Origin: Bacillus albus
GTDB taxonomy: Bacteria > Bacillota > Bacilli > Bacillales > Bacillaceae_G
NCBI RefSeq assembly: GCF_001884185.1
Contig: NZ_MAOE01000014.1
Coordinates: forward strand, 1-64,000
Direction of reading: 5' to 3'
DNA length: 64,000 nucleotides
The notes under the pieces were generated by a model. It saw nothing but the letters and a program-made list of their open reading frames with translations. It was not told the DNA's origin and did not search any database. The first letter of the stretch is position 1, and each line of letters begins with the position of its first letter. The translations under genes and the position numbers were made by a program. Of this stretch, positions 34,969 through 43,678 are shown piece by piece.

Positions 34969-35930
34969 GTAAGAAATGTTTAATTACAGGTGGAGCAGGA
35001 TTTATTGGTTCACATTTAGCTGAAGAGCTGGTGAAAAGAGGGTATGGGGTTACGATCGTTGATAACTTCTATAAAGGAAAAAATAAGTATCATGATGAGT
35101 TAATGAAAGAAATTCGGGTTATTCCAATAAGTGTTTTAGATAAAAATTCTATTTATGAATTAGTAAACCAACATGATGTCGTGTTTCATTTAGCAGCAAT
35201 TTTAGGTGTGAAAACGACAATGGAAAAGAGTATAGAGCTTATTGAAACGAATTTTGATGGAACGAGAAACATTTTACAAGCAGCGCTAAATGGAAAGAAG
35301 AAAGTAGTCTTTGCGTCTACTTCAGAAGTATATGGTAAGGCAAAACCACCCTTTTCTGAAGAGGGGGATCGATTATACGGGGCAACTTCTAAAATACGTT
35401 GGAGTTATGCAGTGTGTAAAACATTAGAAGAGACATTATGTTTAGGATACGCTTTAGAAGGTTTACCTGTAACGATTGTTCGTTATTTTAATATTTATGG
35501 TCCAAGAGCGAAAGATGGTCCGTATGCGGGGGTAATCCCGCGATTTATCAGTGCGGCACTGCAAGGAGAAGACATTCTCGTATATGGAGATGGAGAGCAG
35601 ACACGTTGCTTTACGTATGTAAGTGATGCGGTAGAAGCAACGATTCGAGCAATGGATGAAAAGGTGAATGGTGAAATTATTAACATAGGATCTGAGAATG
35701 AAAAGAGTATAAAAGAAGTAGCAGAAGTAATTAAAAAACTAACGAAATCTTCTTCGAAAATTGTCCAAGTTCCTTTTGAAGAGGTGTATCCACATGGCTT
35801 TGAAGAAATTCCAAATAGAAGACCGGATGTTGCGAAATTAAGAGAACTTGTTCAGTTTCAAGCGACGGTAACGTGGGAAGAAGGATTGAAAGAAACTATT
35901 AAGTGGTTCCGTGAAGAAAATAATGGCTAA
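34965..35930 (+). CDS. NAD-dependent nucleotide-sugar epimerase/dehydratase
   Basis: A 321-residue extended SDR enzyme. Rossmann motif '[19 protein letters not shown]' (4-22). The catalytic region has Ser-Thr '[14 protein letters not shown]', with the YxxxK motif in '[11 protein letters not shown]'. The C-terminal substrate domain has '[22 protein letters not shown]' in pieces. It probably epimerises the uronic acid or sugar made by the upstream dehydrogenase. Start ATGA overlaps the dehydrogenase stop; the end overlaps the start of the second glycosyltransferase by 8 nt. Confidence 0.9.
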   Translation: MSKKCLITGGAGFIGSHLAEELVKRGYGVTIVDNFYKGKNKYHDELMKEIRVIPISVLDKNSIYELVNQHDVVFHLAAILGVKTTMEKSIELIETNFDGTRNILQAALNGKKKVVFASTSEVYGKAKPPFSEEGDRLYGATSKIRWSYAVCKTLEETLCLGYALEGLPVTIVRYFNIYGPRAKDGPYAGVIPRFISAALQGEDILVYGDGEQTRCFTYVSDAVEATIRAMDEKVNGEIINIGSENEKSIKEVAEVIKKLTKSSSKIVQVPFEEVYPHGFEEIPNRRPDVAKLRELVQFQATVTWEEGLKETIKWFREENNG

Positions 35931-37470
35931 GTCACTATCGGTCATTATACCTGTATGTAATGAAGCTGAAACGATTTCAGGTGTTATCCAATCGGCAAAA
36001 GGATTAAATCCAATAGAGATTATTGTAGTAGCAAACGGTTGTAACGATGGTACAGAAGAGGTTGCTGATTGTTTAGGGTGTAAAGTAATTAAGCATACGG
36101 AGCTACTAGGGAACGATGTTGGCCGCGCGGTTGGCGCAAAACACGCGATAGGTGATGTATTACTATTTATAGATGGTGATTTTGTTATTCCAACTTCAAA
36201 ATTACAATTATTCCTGAATCCCATTTTACATGATCAGGCCGACATCGTTTTAAATAACTTAGATGCATTATTTTTAAAAAGGCAAAAACCCAATTCTATT
36301 ACAGCATGGCGCCAAATATTAAATGCAATGTTAGAGCGTGAAGAATTAAAAATTGATTCCTTATTAGATGCACCTCATGCGTTGACGAAAGAAGTCGTTC
36401 AAAGTATTGGATATGAAAGCTTTGTTAATCCTATTGTCGCTCATTTACGCCTAGTTCAAAGCGAATGGAGAATTAGTCGGCATTGTGCAATTGACGTTAT
36501 TACGCCAAATAAATTTCGGCCGACCGAGCATGATGCGTATGGTACGGGTCTTTCGCAATCTGAAAAACGGATGATAGGTGATCATATAGAAGCTGTAGCA
36601 GAGCGAATAGTAGGTAGCGATGAGCGCGGAGGATATTATGATGGAAATAGGAAAAGAGATAGTGTGTACCATACTTTAGATTTCGAAGATCTTTATCAAG
36701 GATGGGGCATTACATCTAAATTGTATAAAGGAAAGCAATTATCGGTCATTATTCCTGTACAAGATGAAGAGAAAACAATTGGAAATGTTATAGATGAACT
36801 TCGAAAAATTGAACCTTTTGAAATTATCGTTGTAGTAAATGGCTCGTCTGATCAAACCGCAACGATTGCAAAAGAAAAGGGAGCAACAACAATTGTATAT
36901 AAAGAAGCACTTGGAAACGATGTAGGACGTTCACTTGGAACTTACTTTGCAAAAGGTGATATTGTGCTGTTTGTAGACGGTGACTTTGTTATCCCGGCTA
37001 GGGAACTATATCCTTTCGCAAAAGCTATTGCAGATGGAATGGATGTTGCATTAAATGATCTAAATCATTATTTAGATTTAAGAGTACCACTTCATCTTGT
37101 AACTGCATTTAAATATGCATTAAATTTAGCTTGTGATAGAAAAGATCTAGGAGTAGGCTCTCTTATTGCTGTACCCAATGCGTTTAGTCGTAAGTGCTTG
37201 AAAGAAATCGGTTATAGATCTTTACTGTCACCTTGTGTAGCGCAAGTGAAAGCGATTCTGTTAGGCTTTGAAATTGCATGTGTAAGTCGTGTAGAGGTCG
37301 ATAAGATGAACCGTATTCGTCCCAGTGAACATTTTGCAAAAATAGGTCATCCTGCAGCTGTTTTGCGAATTATAGGTGATCATATAGAAGGATTAGAGCA
37401 ATTAATTGTTTTAGAAGGTAATCGTGGCGGATTCTATGATGGGAATAGAAAAAGAGATGTTTTAGAGTAG
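35923..37470 (+). CDS. Bimodular family-2 glycosyltransferase (both modules intact)
   Basis: 515 residues, two GT2 modules homologous to those of the gene at 32190. Module 1 (about 1-250): 'LSVIIPVCNEAETI', 'VVANGCNDGTEE', 'GNDVGRAVGAKHAIG', 'LFIDGD', ending 'ERGGYYDGNRKRD'. Module 2 (about 265-514): 'LSVIIPVQDEEKTI', 'VVNGSSDQTA', 'GNDVGRSLGTYFAKG', 'LFVDGD', ending 'NRGGFYDGNRKRD'. Both keep DxD and the upstream NG-x-x-D, so both could transfer sugar. ATG 35923 overlaps the epimerase stop; a GTG 12 nt earlier is possible. Last gene of the operon, with a strong terminator after it. Confidence 0.85.
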   Translation: MAKSLSVIIPVCNEAETISGVIQSAKGLNPIEIIVVANGCNDGTEEVADCLGCKVIKHTELLGNDVGRAVGAKHAIGDVLLFIDGDFVIPTSKLQLFLNPILHDQADIVLNNLDALFLKRQKPNSITAWRQILNAMLEREELKIDSLLDAPHALTKEVVQSIGYESFVNPIVAHLRLVQSEWRISRHCAIDVITPNKFRPTEHDAYGTGLSQSEKRMIGDHIEAVAERIVGSDERGGYYDGNRKRDSVYHTLDFEDLYQGWGITSKLYKGKQLSVIIPVQDEEKTIGNVIDELRKIEPFEIIVVVNGSSDQTATIAKEKGATTIVYKEALGNDVGRSLGTYFAKGDIVLFVDGDFVIPARELYPFAKAIADGMDVALNDLNHYLDLRVPLHLVTAFKYALNLACDRKDLGVGSLIAVPNAFSRKCLKEIGYRSLLSPCVAQVKAILLGFEIACVSRVEVDKMNRIRPSEHFAKIGHPAAVLRIIGDHIEGLEQLIVLEGNRGGFYDGNRKRDVLE

Positions 37471-37474
37471 TAAC

Positions 37475-37506
37475 AAAAAAAGTGTACAACATATGTACAC
37501 TTTTTT
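37475..37506 (+). terminator. Terminator of the glycan operon
   Basis: AAAAAAAGTGTACA-acata-TGTACACTTTTTT. Confidence 0.85.
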
Positions 37507-37809
37507 GTTCTGTTATAAAAACTATAACAGATTAGGAGATAAGAGTATTACAGCTCTACAATGGGTATTGTTCTTATATTACAAAATAGGACTCGTATAT
37601 AAGGGTACCAAAAAAATACAATTAAGGGAAGTGTTAATTATAAAGACTTTTAAGTGAAGTTAACACTATGCGCATAGTAGTTTGCTCAACATTTCACAAA
37701 CATGTCACAACTATTTCGTTCACTTTCGCCAAAAAGTAGTATTCTAAGTGTGTAAGCTGTTATATAAAAAATCTTAGTCCTGTACTAATCAAAAATGGAG
37801 GAGATTAGG
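37507..37809. promoter_or_regulatory. pfl upstream control region with nested palindromes
   Basis: No gene here. It contains AGTGTTAA (37630-37637) and TTAACACT (37660-37667) as perfect inverted arms, then the 14-nt palindrome ACTATGCGCATAGT (37665-37678). A Rex-like site TTGCTCA-ACAT-TTCACAA (37682-37699) matches TTGTGAAN4TTCACAA at 11 of 14 positions, and another TGTCACAA half-site lies at 37703-37710. These are candidates for redox or anaerobic control of pflBA; none is proven. Confidence 0.45.
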
Positions 37810-40059
37810 ATGACTCAAGTATTAGAAAATGTTAAAAACGCATGGGAAAACTTTAAAGGTGAAAAATGGAAAGCAGAGATTGATGTTCGCGATTTCATTT
37901 TAAATAATGTAAACGTTTTCGAAGGGGATGAATCTTTCTTAGCGGGAGCAACTGAAGCAACGAAACAACTTTGGGATCAAGTAATGGATTTAACAACGAA
38001 AGAACGTGAAAACGGTGGCGTTCTTGATATGGATACAAAAATTGTTTCTTCTATTACATCACATGAACCAGGATATTTAAATAAAGATATTGAAAAAGTA
38101 GTCGGTTTCCAAACTGAAAAACCATTTAAACGTTCTTTACAACCATATGGTGGTATTCGTATGGCGGAACAAGCTTGTGAATCTTATGGATACGAAATGG
38201 ACAAAGAACTTAGTCGTATTTTTAGAGATTGGAGAAAAACTCATAACCAAGGTGTATTCGATGCTTATACACCAGAAATGAGAAATGCGCGTAAATCAGG
38301 TGTAATTACTGGTCTTCCAGATGCATACGGACGTGGACGTATTATCGGTGACTACCGACGCGTAGCATTATATGGTATTGATCATTTAATTGAAGCGAAA
38401 AAAGCAGATTTAAATTTAACTGGCGGTGTAATGAGCGAAGAGACAATGCGTTTACGCGAAGAGTTATCTGAGCAAATGCGTGCACTTCAAGAGTTAAAAC
38501 AAATGGCTGCTTCTCATGGCTTTGATATTTCTAAGCCAGCAACAAACACGCAAGAAGCATTCCAATGGTTATACTTCGCATATCTTGCAGCAATTAAAGA
38601 GCAAAACGGAGCTGCAATGAGTCTTGGACGTACTTCTACATTCTTAGACATTTATATTGAAAGAGATTTAGCAAATGGTACTTTAACAGAAGAAGAAGTA
38701 CAAGAAATTGTGGATCACTTCATTATGAAATTACGTCTTGTGAAATTTGCAAGAACACCTGATTATAATGAATTATTCTCTGGTGACCCAACTTGGGTAA
38801 CTGAGTCTATCGGTGGTATGGCATTAGATGGTCGTCCATTAGTAACAAAGAACTCATTCCGTTTCTTGCATACATTAGATAATTTAGGACCAGCTCCAGA
38901 ACCAAACTTAACAGTTCTTTGGTCTAAACAATTACCACAGAACTTTAAAAACTACTGTGCGAAAATGTCTATTAAAACATCAGCAATTCAATATGAAAAT
39001 GATGACATTATGCGTGCTGACTACGGTGATGACTACGGAATTGCTTGTTGTGTATCTGCAATGAGAATTGGTAAACAAATGCAGTTCTTCGGCGCACGTG
39101 CAAACTTAGCAAAAGCATTACTATATGCGATTAACGGCGGTAAAGATGAAAAATCTAAAGCACAAGTTGGTCCAGAGTACGCACCAATTACTTCTGAAGT
39201 ATTAGATTATGAAGAAGTTATGCATAAGTTTGATATGACAATGGAATGGTTAGCAGGTCTATATTTAAATACATTAAATGTTATTCACTACATGCACGAT
39301 AAATATAGCTACGAACGTATTGAAATGGCACTTCATGATACAAATGTTCTTCGTACAATGGCAACAGGTATCGCGGGTCTATCTGTAGTAGCAGACTCTT
39401 TAAGTGCAATTAAGTATGCAAAAGTAAAACCAATTCGTGATGAAAACGGAATTGCAGTTGACTTTGAAATCGAAGGAGATTTCCCTAAATACGGTAACAA
39501 TGATGACCGTGTAGATGAAATTGCTGTAAATCTTGTAAAAACATTTATGAATAAACTTCGTAAACATAAAACATACAGAAATTCTGTTCATACAATGTCG
39601 ATCTTAACAATCACATCTAACGTTGTATACGGTAAGAAAACTGGTAACACTCCAGATGGTCGCCGTACTGGAGAACCATTTGCACCAGGTGCGAACCCAA
39701 TGCATGGACGTGATACAAAAGGTGCATTAGCTTCATTATTATCTGTAGCTAAATTACCATATGAAGATGCACAAGATGGTATTTCTAACACATTCTCTAT
39801 TATTCCAAAAGCACTTGGTAAAGAAGATGATGTACAAGTACGTAACTTAGTATCGATGCTTGATGGTTATGCAGTAAAAGAAGGACATCACTTAAATATT
39901 AACGTATTTAACCGTGAAACATTAATGGATGCAATGGAACATCCTGAAAAATATCCACAATTAACAATTCGCGTATCTGGTTACGCTGTAAACTTTATTA
40001 AATTAACTCGTGAACAACAAATTGATGTAATTAACCGTACAATGCATGAAAGCATGTAA
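37810..40059 (+). CDS. pflB: Formate C-acetyltransferase (pyruvate formate-lyase)
   Basis: A 749-residue glycyl-radical enzyme converting pyruvate and CoA to formate and acetyl-CoA during anaerobic growth. The adjacent catalytic cysteines are Cys413-Cys414 in '[15 protein letters not shown]', and the glycyl radical site is Gly724 in '[10 protein letters not shown]'. Length is normal for PFL. ATG 37810 has GGAGGA 7-8 nt upstream; an in-frame ATG at 37795 precedes that site. Followed by the activating enzyme gene after a hairpin. The codon use (many GTA, CGT, GAA) looks like that of a highly expressed gene. Confidence 0.97.
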   Translation: MTQVLENVKNAWENFKGEKWKAEIDVRDFILNNVNVFEGDESFLAGATEATKQLWDQVMDLTTKERENGGVLDMDTKIVSSITSHEPGYLNKDIEKVVGFQTEKPFKRSLQPYGGIRMAEQACESYGYEMDKELSRIFRDWRKTHNQGVFDAYTPEMRNARKSGVITGLPDAYGRGRIIGDYRRVALYGIDHLIEAKKADLNLTGGVMSEETMRLREELSEQMRALQELKQMAASHGFDISKPATNTQEAFQWLYFAYLAAIKEQNGAAMSLGRTSTFLDIYIERDLANGTLTEEEVQEIVDHFIMKLRLVKFARTPDYNELFSGDPTWVTESIGGMALDGRPLVTKNSFRFLHTLDNLGPAPEPNLTVLWSKQLPQNFKNYCAKMSIKTSAIQYENDDIMRADYGDDYGIACCVSAMRIGKQMQFFGARANLAKALLYAINGGKDEKSKAQVGPEYAPITSEVLDYEEVMHKFDMTMEWLAGLYLNTLNVIHYMHDKYSYERIEMALHDTNVLRTMATGIAGLSVVADSLSAIKYAKVKPIRDENGIAVDFEIEGDFPKYGNNDDRVDEIAVNLVKTFMNKLRKHKTYRNSVHTMSILTITSNVVYGKKTGNTPDGRRTGEPFAPGANPMHGRDTKGALASLLSVAKLPYEDAQDGISNTFSIIPKALGKEDDVQVRNLVSMLDGYAVKEGHHLNINVFNRETLMDAMEHPEKYPQLTIRVSGYAVNFIKLTREQQIDVINRTMHESM

Positions 40060-40071
40060 GTGAAAAAGTGT

Positions 40072-40099
40072 CCCTCTGCATTTTATAAATAGCAGAGGG
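40072..40099 (+). terminator. Hairpin between pflB and pflA
   Basis: CCCTCTGC-(12 nt)-GCAGAGGG followed only by GGCTGTTTC, without a clear T tract. More likely a partial terminator or mRNA-stability element that lowers pflA relative to pflB. Confidence 0.5.
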
Positions 40100-40126
40100 G
40101 GCTGTTTCAATAAAGGAGGAAGTAAC

Positions 40127-40858
40127 ATGGTAAAAGGAAGAATTCATTCTGTAGAGTCTTGTGGTACTGTTGATGGCCCAGGAATTCGTTATGTCATATT
40201 TACACAAGGGTGTTTATTACGTTGTCAATATTGTCATAATGCTGATACGTGGGAGATCGGTAAAGGAAAAGAAATAACAGTCGAAGAAGTAATGCAGGAT
40301 GTGACATGTTACCTTCCTTTTATTGAAGCTTCCGGAGGTGGTATAACAGTTAGTGGTGGGGAACCATTATTACAGCTAGATTTCTTAATTGAATTATTTA
40401 AGAAATGTAAGGAAGCTGGAATTCATACAACAATTGACTCTTCGGGTGGTTGTTATTCTGAAGAACCAGAATTCCAAAATAAGCTAGATATTTTAATGGA
40501 GTACACAGATTTAGTTTTATTAGATTTGAAACATATTGATTCAAAGAAACATCGTAAATTAACAGGAAAACCAAATGAACATATTTTACAATTTGCTCGT
40601 TATTTATCGGATAAAAATAAACCGATTTGGGTACGACACGTATTAGTTCCTGGTATTACTGATAATGAAGAAGATCTACAAAAACTATCTAGCTTTATTC
40701 AAAGCTTGTCTAATGTTCAGAAAGTTGAAGTGTTACCATACCATAAGCTTGGTGTATATAAATGGGAGGCACTTGGGCATAAGTACCCACTAGCGAATGT
40801 AGAACCACCTACTGAAAAAAATGTAGAGCAAGCAAGACATATTTTACAAGCAGTCTAA
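40127..40858 (+). CDS. pflA: Pyruvate formate-lyase activating enzyme
   Basis: A 243-residue radical SAM enzyme that installs the glycyl radical on PflB. The [4Fe-4S] motif CxxxCxxC is in '[18 protein letters not shown]' (about 26-43). SAM-binding '[14 protein letters not shown]' is at about 69-82. AAAGGAGGAAG lies 5 nt before the ATG. Same operon as pflB. Confidence 0.97.
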   Translation: MVKGRIHSVESCGTVDGPGIRYVIFTQGCLLRCQYCHNADTWEIGKGKEITVEEVMQDVTCYLPFIEASGGGITVSGGEPLLQLDFLIELFKKCKEAGIHTTIDSSGGCYSEEPEFQNKLDILMEYTDLVLLDLKHIDSKKHRKLTGKPNEHILQFARYLSDKNKPIWVRHVLVPGITDNEEDLQKLSSFIQSLSNVQKVEVLPYHKLGVYKWEALGHKYPLANVEPPTEKNVEQARHILQAV

Positions 40859-40882
40859 TCCAAATATTGGATTAGGCTTTTT
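40855..40882 (+). terminator. Terminator after pflA
   Basis: CTAATCC-aaatatt-GGATTAG then GCTTTTT, overlapping the pflA stop. Confidence 0.8.
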
Positions 40883-41270
40883 GCTTTCTTTACAATAAAA
40901 CCTAGAGTATGTATATAGAAAAGAGTATACTGAAAATAGAATATCCATATTTTTGTAAGGAATAAGTGGAGAAATTTACATAATTGTAAAGGGAAATCAA
41001 AATAGTAAAAAGAATTAAGAAGTAAAAGAGTGAGTATCATGAAATAGAGAACATTTGTAAGTTATTGCGAAAGCTCTTATAGGAAAGTATAATGTAAAGA
41101 TATGAGCACAGATAGGATTAAGGGGTCAATCTTATATGCTTTGCATATCCACGACAGGTACATAGCTGAAAGAGAAATTTTAGAGTCTGTTTATGTAATT
41201 TTTAAGGAAAATGTTTTTCCTATTGTCGTATATGCAATATGGAGAAACAATAAGCTAGGAGTGGATTTGT
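40883..41270. other. Intergenic region and long leader of ugtP
   Basis: Nearly 390 nt. It holds the promoter at 41065-41093 and a leader of about 170 nt before the TTG start of ugtP. A 71-codon plus-strand ORF (41102-41317) lies in the leader and overlaps the first codons of ugtP, but has no ribosome binding site and an untypical composition. I do not call it a gene. Confidence 0.5.
41065..41093 (+). promoter_or_regulatory. Sigma-A promoter of ugtP
   Basis: TTGCGA (41065-41070), 17-nt spacer, TATAAT (41088-41093). Confidence 0.7.
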
Positions 41271-42437
41271 TTGATAAAAAACCCCAAGGTTTTAATATTA
41301 ACTGCACATTACGGTAATGGTCATGTGCAAGTAGCGAAAACATTAGAACAAACATTTCGCCAAAAAGGAATTAAAGATGTAATTGTATGCGATTTGTTCG
41401 GAGAATCACATCCAGTTATAACCGATATTACAAAATATTTATATTTAAAAAGTTATACAATAGGAAAAGAATTATATCGCTTGTTTTATTATGGCGTAGA
41501 AAAAATTTATGATAAAAAAATAGCCTCTTGGTATGCGAATTTCGGAAGAAAACGTTTGAAATTACTTTTACAAGCAGAGAAACCGGATATTGTTATTAAT
41601 ACCTTTCCGATTATAGCTGTACCAGAATTGAAAAAGCAAACAGGTATTTCAATTCCTGTGTATAACGTATTAACGGATTTTTGTGTGCACAAAATATGGA
41701 TTCATCGGGAAGTAGATCGTTATTTTGTAGCAACTGATCACGTGAAAAAAGTTATGGTTGATATTGGTGTGCCTGCGGAACAAATTGTTGAAACTGGAAT
41801 TCCGATTCGTAATAGTTTTGAGTTAAAGATCAATCCAGACATTATATATAATAAATATCAGTTATGTAAAAATAAAAAGATTTTACTAATCGTAGCAGGT
41901 GCTCATGGGGTATTAGGGAGTGTAAAAGAACTATGCCAATCATTTATGTCAGTACCTGATTTACAAGTAGTTGTCGTTTGTGGGAAAAATGAAGCATTAA
42001 AACAGGATTTATTAGGATTACAGGAAAACAATCCTGATGCATTAAAAGTATTTGGTTATGTTGAAAATATTGATGAATTATTCCGTGTTACTTCGTGTAT
42101 GATTACGAAGCCAGGCGGTATTACGTTAAGTGAAGCGGCAGCATTGCAAGTACCTGTCATTTTATATAAGCCTGTTCCAGGGCAAGAAAATGAAAATGCG
42201 ATGTACTTTGAAAGAAAAGGAGCGGCAATTGTCATTCGTGATGATAGTGAGGTTTTTGCAAAAACAGAGGCATTATTACAAGATGATATGAAGCTTCTTC
42301 AAATGAAAGAAGCGATGAAAAGCATTTATCGTCCGGAGCCAGCTTGTCATATTGTGGATACAATTTTGGCGGAAAATCATGTAAAGCCGAATCATATACC
42401 TATTAAATCACCTGCTCTTGCACAATCATTTACTTAA
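41271..42437 (+). CDS. ugtP: Processive diacylglycerol beta-glucosyltransferase UgtP
   Basis: A 388-residue GT28 (MurG-like) enzyme that transfers glucose from UDP-glucose to diacylglycerol. It makes mono- and diglucosyl-DAG, the lipoteichoic acid anchor, and in B. subtilis couples nutrient status to cell division. '[20 protein letters not shown]' at the N terminus and '[13 protein letters not shown]' follow B. subtilis UgtP closely. The UDP-binding C-terminal half has '[21 protein letters not shown]' and '[10 protein letters not shown]'. TTG start with AGGAGTGGA just upstream. Terminator at 42443. Confidence 0.94.
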   Translation: MIKNPKVLILTAHYGNGHVQVAKTLEQTFRQKGIKDVIVCDLFGESHPVITDITKYLYLKSYTIGKELYRLFYYGVEKIYDKKIASWYANFGRKRLKLLLQAEKPDIVINTFPIIAVPELKKQTGISIPVYNVLTDFCVHKIWIHREVDRYFVATDHVKKVMVDIGVPAEQIVETGIPIRNSFELKINPDIIYNKYQLCKNKKILLIVAGAHGVLGSVKELCQSFMSVPDLQVVVVCGKNEALKQDLLGLQENNPDALKVFGYVENIDELFRVTSCMITKPGGITLSEAAALQVPVILYKPVPGQENENAMYFERKGAAIVIRDDSEVFAKTEALLQDDMKLLQMKEAMKSIYRPEPACHIVDTILAENHVKPNHIPIKSPALAQSFT

Positions 42438-42442
42438 TATGA

Positions 42443-42476
42443 AACCCTCTTTTTACTGTTTAAAGAGGGTTCTTTA
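42443..42476 (+). terminator. Terminator after ugtP
   Basis: ACCCTCTTT-ttactgttt-AAAGAGGGT followed by TCTTTATT. Confidence 0.7.
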
Positions 42477-42496
42477 TTATTTTCTGAGATAAAGAC

Positions 42497-42688
42497 TTAT
42501 CCACATGAAGATTACGCTTCCATTAAACAGTAAAGTCGGAATATTAACAACTATATCCACATTGTCCACAATTTTTAGAAAAATATCCACAATTCTAACA
42601 TCTGTTATGCGTTACAACATATAAACTTGTGAAGGGTTTGTGTAATTTATTCACAATTCTATAAATTCTGTGGATAACGTTATCCACA
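42497..42688. other. DnaA-box cluster
   Basis: Seven nonamers within 192 nt fit TTATCCACA. TTATCCACA perfect at 42497-42505 (+), 42680-42688 (+) and, as TGTGGATAA, at 42669-42677 (-). TTATTCACA at 42647-42655 (+). One-mismatch copies are ATATCCACA at 42553-42561 and 42583-42591 and TTGTCCACA at 42562-42570. The last two perfect boxes form a 20-nt palindrome. B. subtilis has DnaA-box clusters away from oriC that titrate DnaA or regulate initiation. There is no dnaA/dnaN nearby, so this is not the origin. Confidence 0.72.
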
Positions 42689-42689
42689 G

Positions 42690-42723
42690 AAAAAAGGTTC
42701 CTTATTTATAAGGAACCTTTTTT
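42690..42723. terminator. Bidirectional terminator-like hairpin next to the DnaA-box cluster
   Basis: AAAAAAGGTTCCTTAT-tt-ATAAGGAACCTTTTTT, a perfect stem with A and T tracts. Confidence 0.7.
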
Positions 42724-42752
42724 CTACTCTATCACGTAGAAAAAATATGTAA

Positions 42753-42798
42753 TGAGAATGAATAATTAGGGGGGAGAACTTCTAATTATTCATTCTCA
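42753..42798. repeat. Long perfect inverted repeat
   Basis: TGAGAATGAATAATTAG (42753-42769) and its exact complement CTAATTATTCATTCTCA (42782-42798), loop of 12 nt rich in G. It ends 3 nt before the yfhE stop codon and lacks a T tract on the minus strand. Part of the arm (GAGAATGAATAA) recurs near 7918, suggesting a mobile or dispersed hairpin element. Confidence 0.6.
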
Positions 42799-42800
42799 CT

Positions 42801-42920
42801 TTAAATACTTTTCGAGCGATAACCCGCTACGCGATCTGCTTTACGAAATTCTCGTTGGTAGAGAACTTCTTGTGTACTAGATAATGCATTTTTTGCTTTG
42901 TCACGTTTCTTTTTATCCAT
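42801..42920 (-). CDS. yfhE: YfhE family small protein
   Basis: A 39-residue protein beginning MDKKKRDKAKNALSSTQEVL and ending ...RKADRVAGYRSKSI. The 'STQEVLYQREF-KAD' core matches the short YfhE family of Bacillus. GAGGTGATTTGTA precedes the ATG. It lies in the same neighbourhood (YfhE, YfhF, RecX, YfhH) as in B. subtilis. Function unknown. Confidence 0.75.
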   Translation of the reverse strand: MDKKKRDKAKNALSSTQEVLYQREFRKADRVAGYRSKSI

Positions 42921-43030
42921 TACAAATCACCTCGTGTCCTAAAGTCACTATCTATCGTTTCCAAAGACATCGGGTGATATACGTATATGTCAAAATGTTA
43001 ATGGTTAATTATTTTTTCTAAAAATTTAGA

Positions 43031-43588
43031 TTAAGCTTCTTTTAAGTGATGAGCATCTTGGAACGTTGTGTCTCGCATTGTAGCAAGTGTATATTGATCT
43101 TTTGGAATTTCATATAAGTTATATACTTCTTCATTCGCGTTAATTTCATCATAAACGGCTTTTCTTGTTTCGTTTGCTAGATTTACGTATTGTAATTTTT
43201 CGGCAGCTTTAATAGAGCGAATATTTATTTTGCGAATACGCATAAAGATTGTTTCAATATCTAATTCATAGAAAAGTTCGCTAAAAAATGAATCTTTTGC
43301 CAATTTATTATAGCCTTTTCCATGATAAGGTTTGCCAAGCCATGTTCCAAGGAATCCGGCTTTTTCTTGCACATCAAATAGAGTAATTGTTCCGATAGGG
43401 TTACCCCATTCATCTAAAATTGTGCGTGAAATTAGTTCCCCACGCTCTTCAGCTTCAATCGTTTGCTTTGTTAAAAATAAATATTCCTCATAAGAATAAG
43501 CCTTTTGACGCACAAAAGGGAAGACAGCTGGATCCACCATTAACTCGTATAGAACGTGGCTGTCGTGTAAGTCGCGTTTTTTTAACAT
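43031..43588 (-). CDS. GNAT-family N-acetyltransferase (RimJ/RimL type)
   Basis: A 185-residue acetyl-CoA-dependent transferase. GNAT order: N-terminal 'LKKRDLHDSHVLYELMVDPAVFP' (strand 1/helix 1), central 'GNPIGTITLFDV', motif A 'LGTWLGKPYHGKGYNKLAKDSFFSELF' (about 92-118), whose GKGYNKLA stands for the acetyl-CoA pyrophosphate loop Q/RxxGxG/A, then 'RKINIRSIKAAEKLQY'. The substrate is unknown (protein N-terminus, ribosomal protein or small molecule). GAGGAGGAG lies 7 nt upstream of the ATG. An unusual leader with a tRNA-like element and terminator precedes it on the same strand, suggesting regulated read-through. Confidence 0.87.
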   Translation of the reverse strand: MLKKRDLHDSHVLYELMVDPAVFPFVRQKAYSYEEYLFLTKQTIEAEERGELISRTILDEWGNPIGTITLFDVQEKAGFLGTWLGKPYHGKGYNKLAKDSFFSELFYELDIETIFMRIRKINIRSIKAAEKLQYVNLANETRKAVYDEINANEEVYNLYEIPKDQYTLATMRDTTFQDAHHLKEA

Positions 43589-43621
43589 ACTAACTCCTCC
43601 TCACACGAGGGTAGCATGACG

Positions 43622-43678
43622 AAAAAACACCCCACCCTCGAAATTTTTATATCAATCTTTAAAAAATTTCGGGGTGGG
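43622..43678 (-). terminator. Intrinsic terminator in the leader of the GNAT gene
   Basis: On the minus strand CCCACCCCGAAATTTTT pairs with AAAAATTTCGAGGGTGGG (one bulged A), followed by GTG and six Ts. The T tract ends about 35 nt before the GNAT start codon. The first five bases of the stem (CCCAC) are the 3' strand of the T-arm of the tRNA-like element, so the two structures exclude each other. Confidence 0.75.

Larger units (their letters stand above)
42477..42800. other. Intergenic region holding DnaA-box cluster and inverted repeats
   Basis: No protein gene. In order: DnaA-box cluster (42497-42688), perfect hairpin AAAAAAGGTTCCTTAT/ATAAGGAACCTTTTTT (42690-42723), and a 17-nt-arm inverted repeat (42753-42798). 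Confidence 0.6.

Noticed and set aside
41102-41317. 71-codon ORF upstream of and overlapping ugtP
   Set aside because: No ribosome binding site, no recognisable domain, and it overlaps the well-supported start region of ugtP. Kept only as a leader feature.
42497-42688. Chromosomal replication origin
   Set aside because: DnaA boxes are dense, but there is no dnaA, dnaN, rpmH or AT-rich unwinding element with trio repeats nearby.
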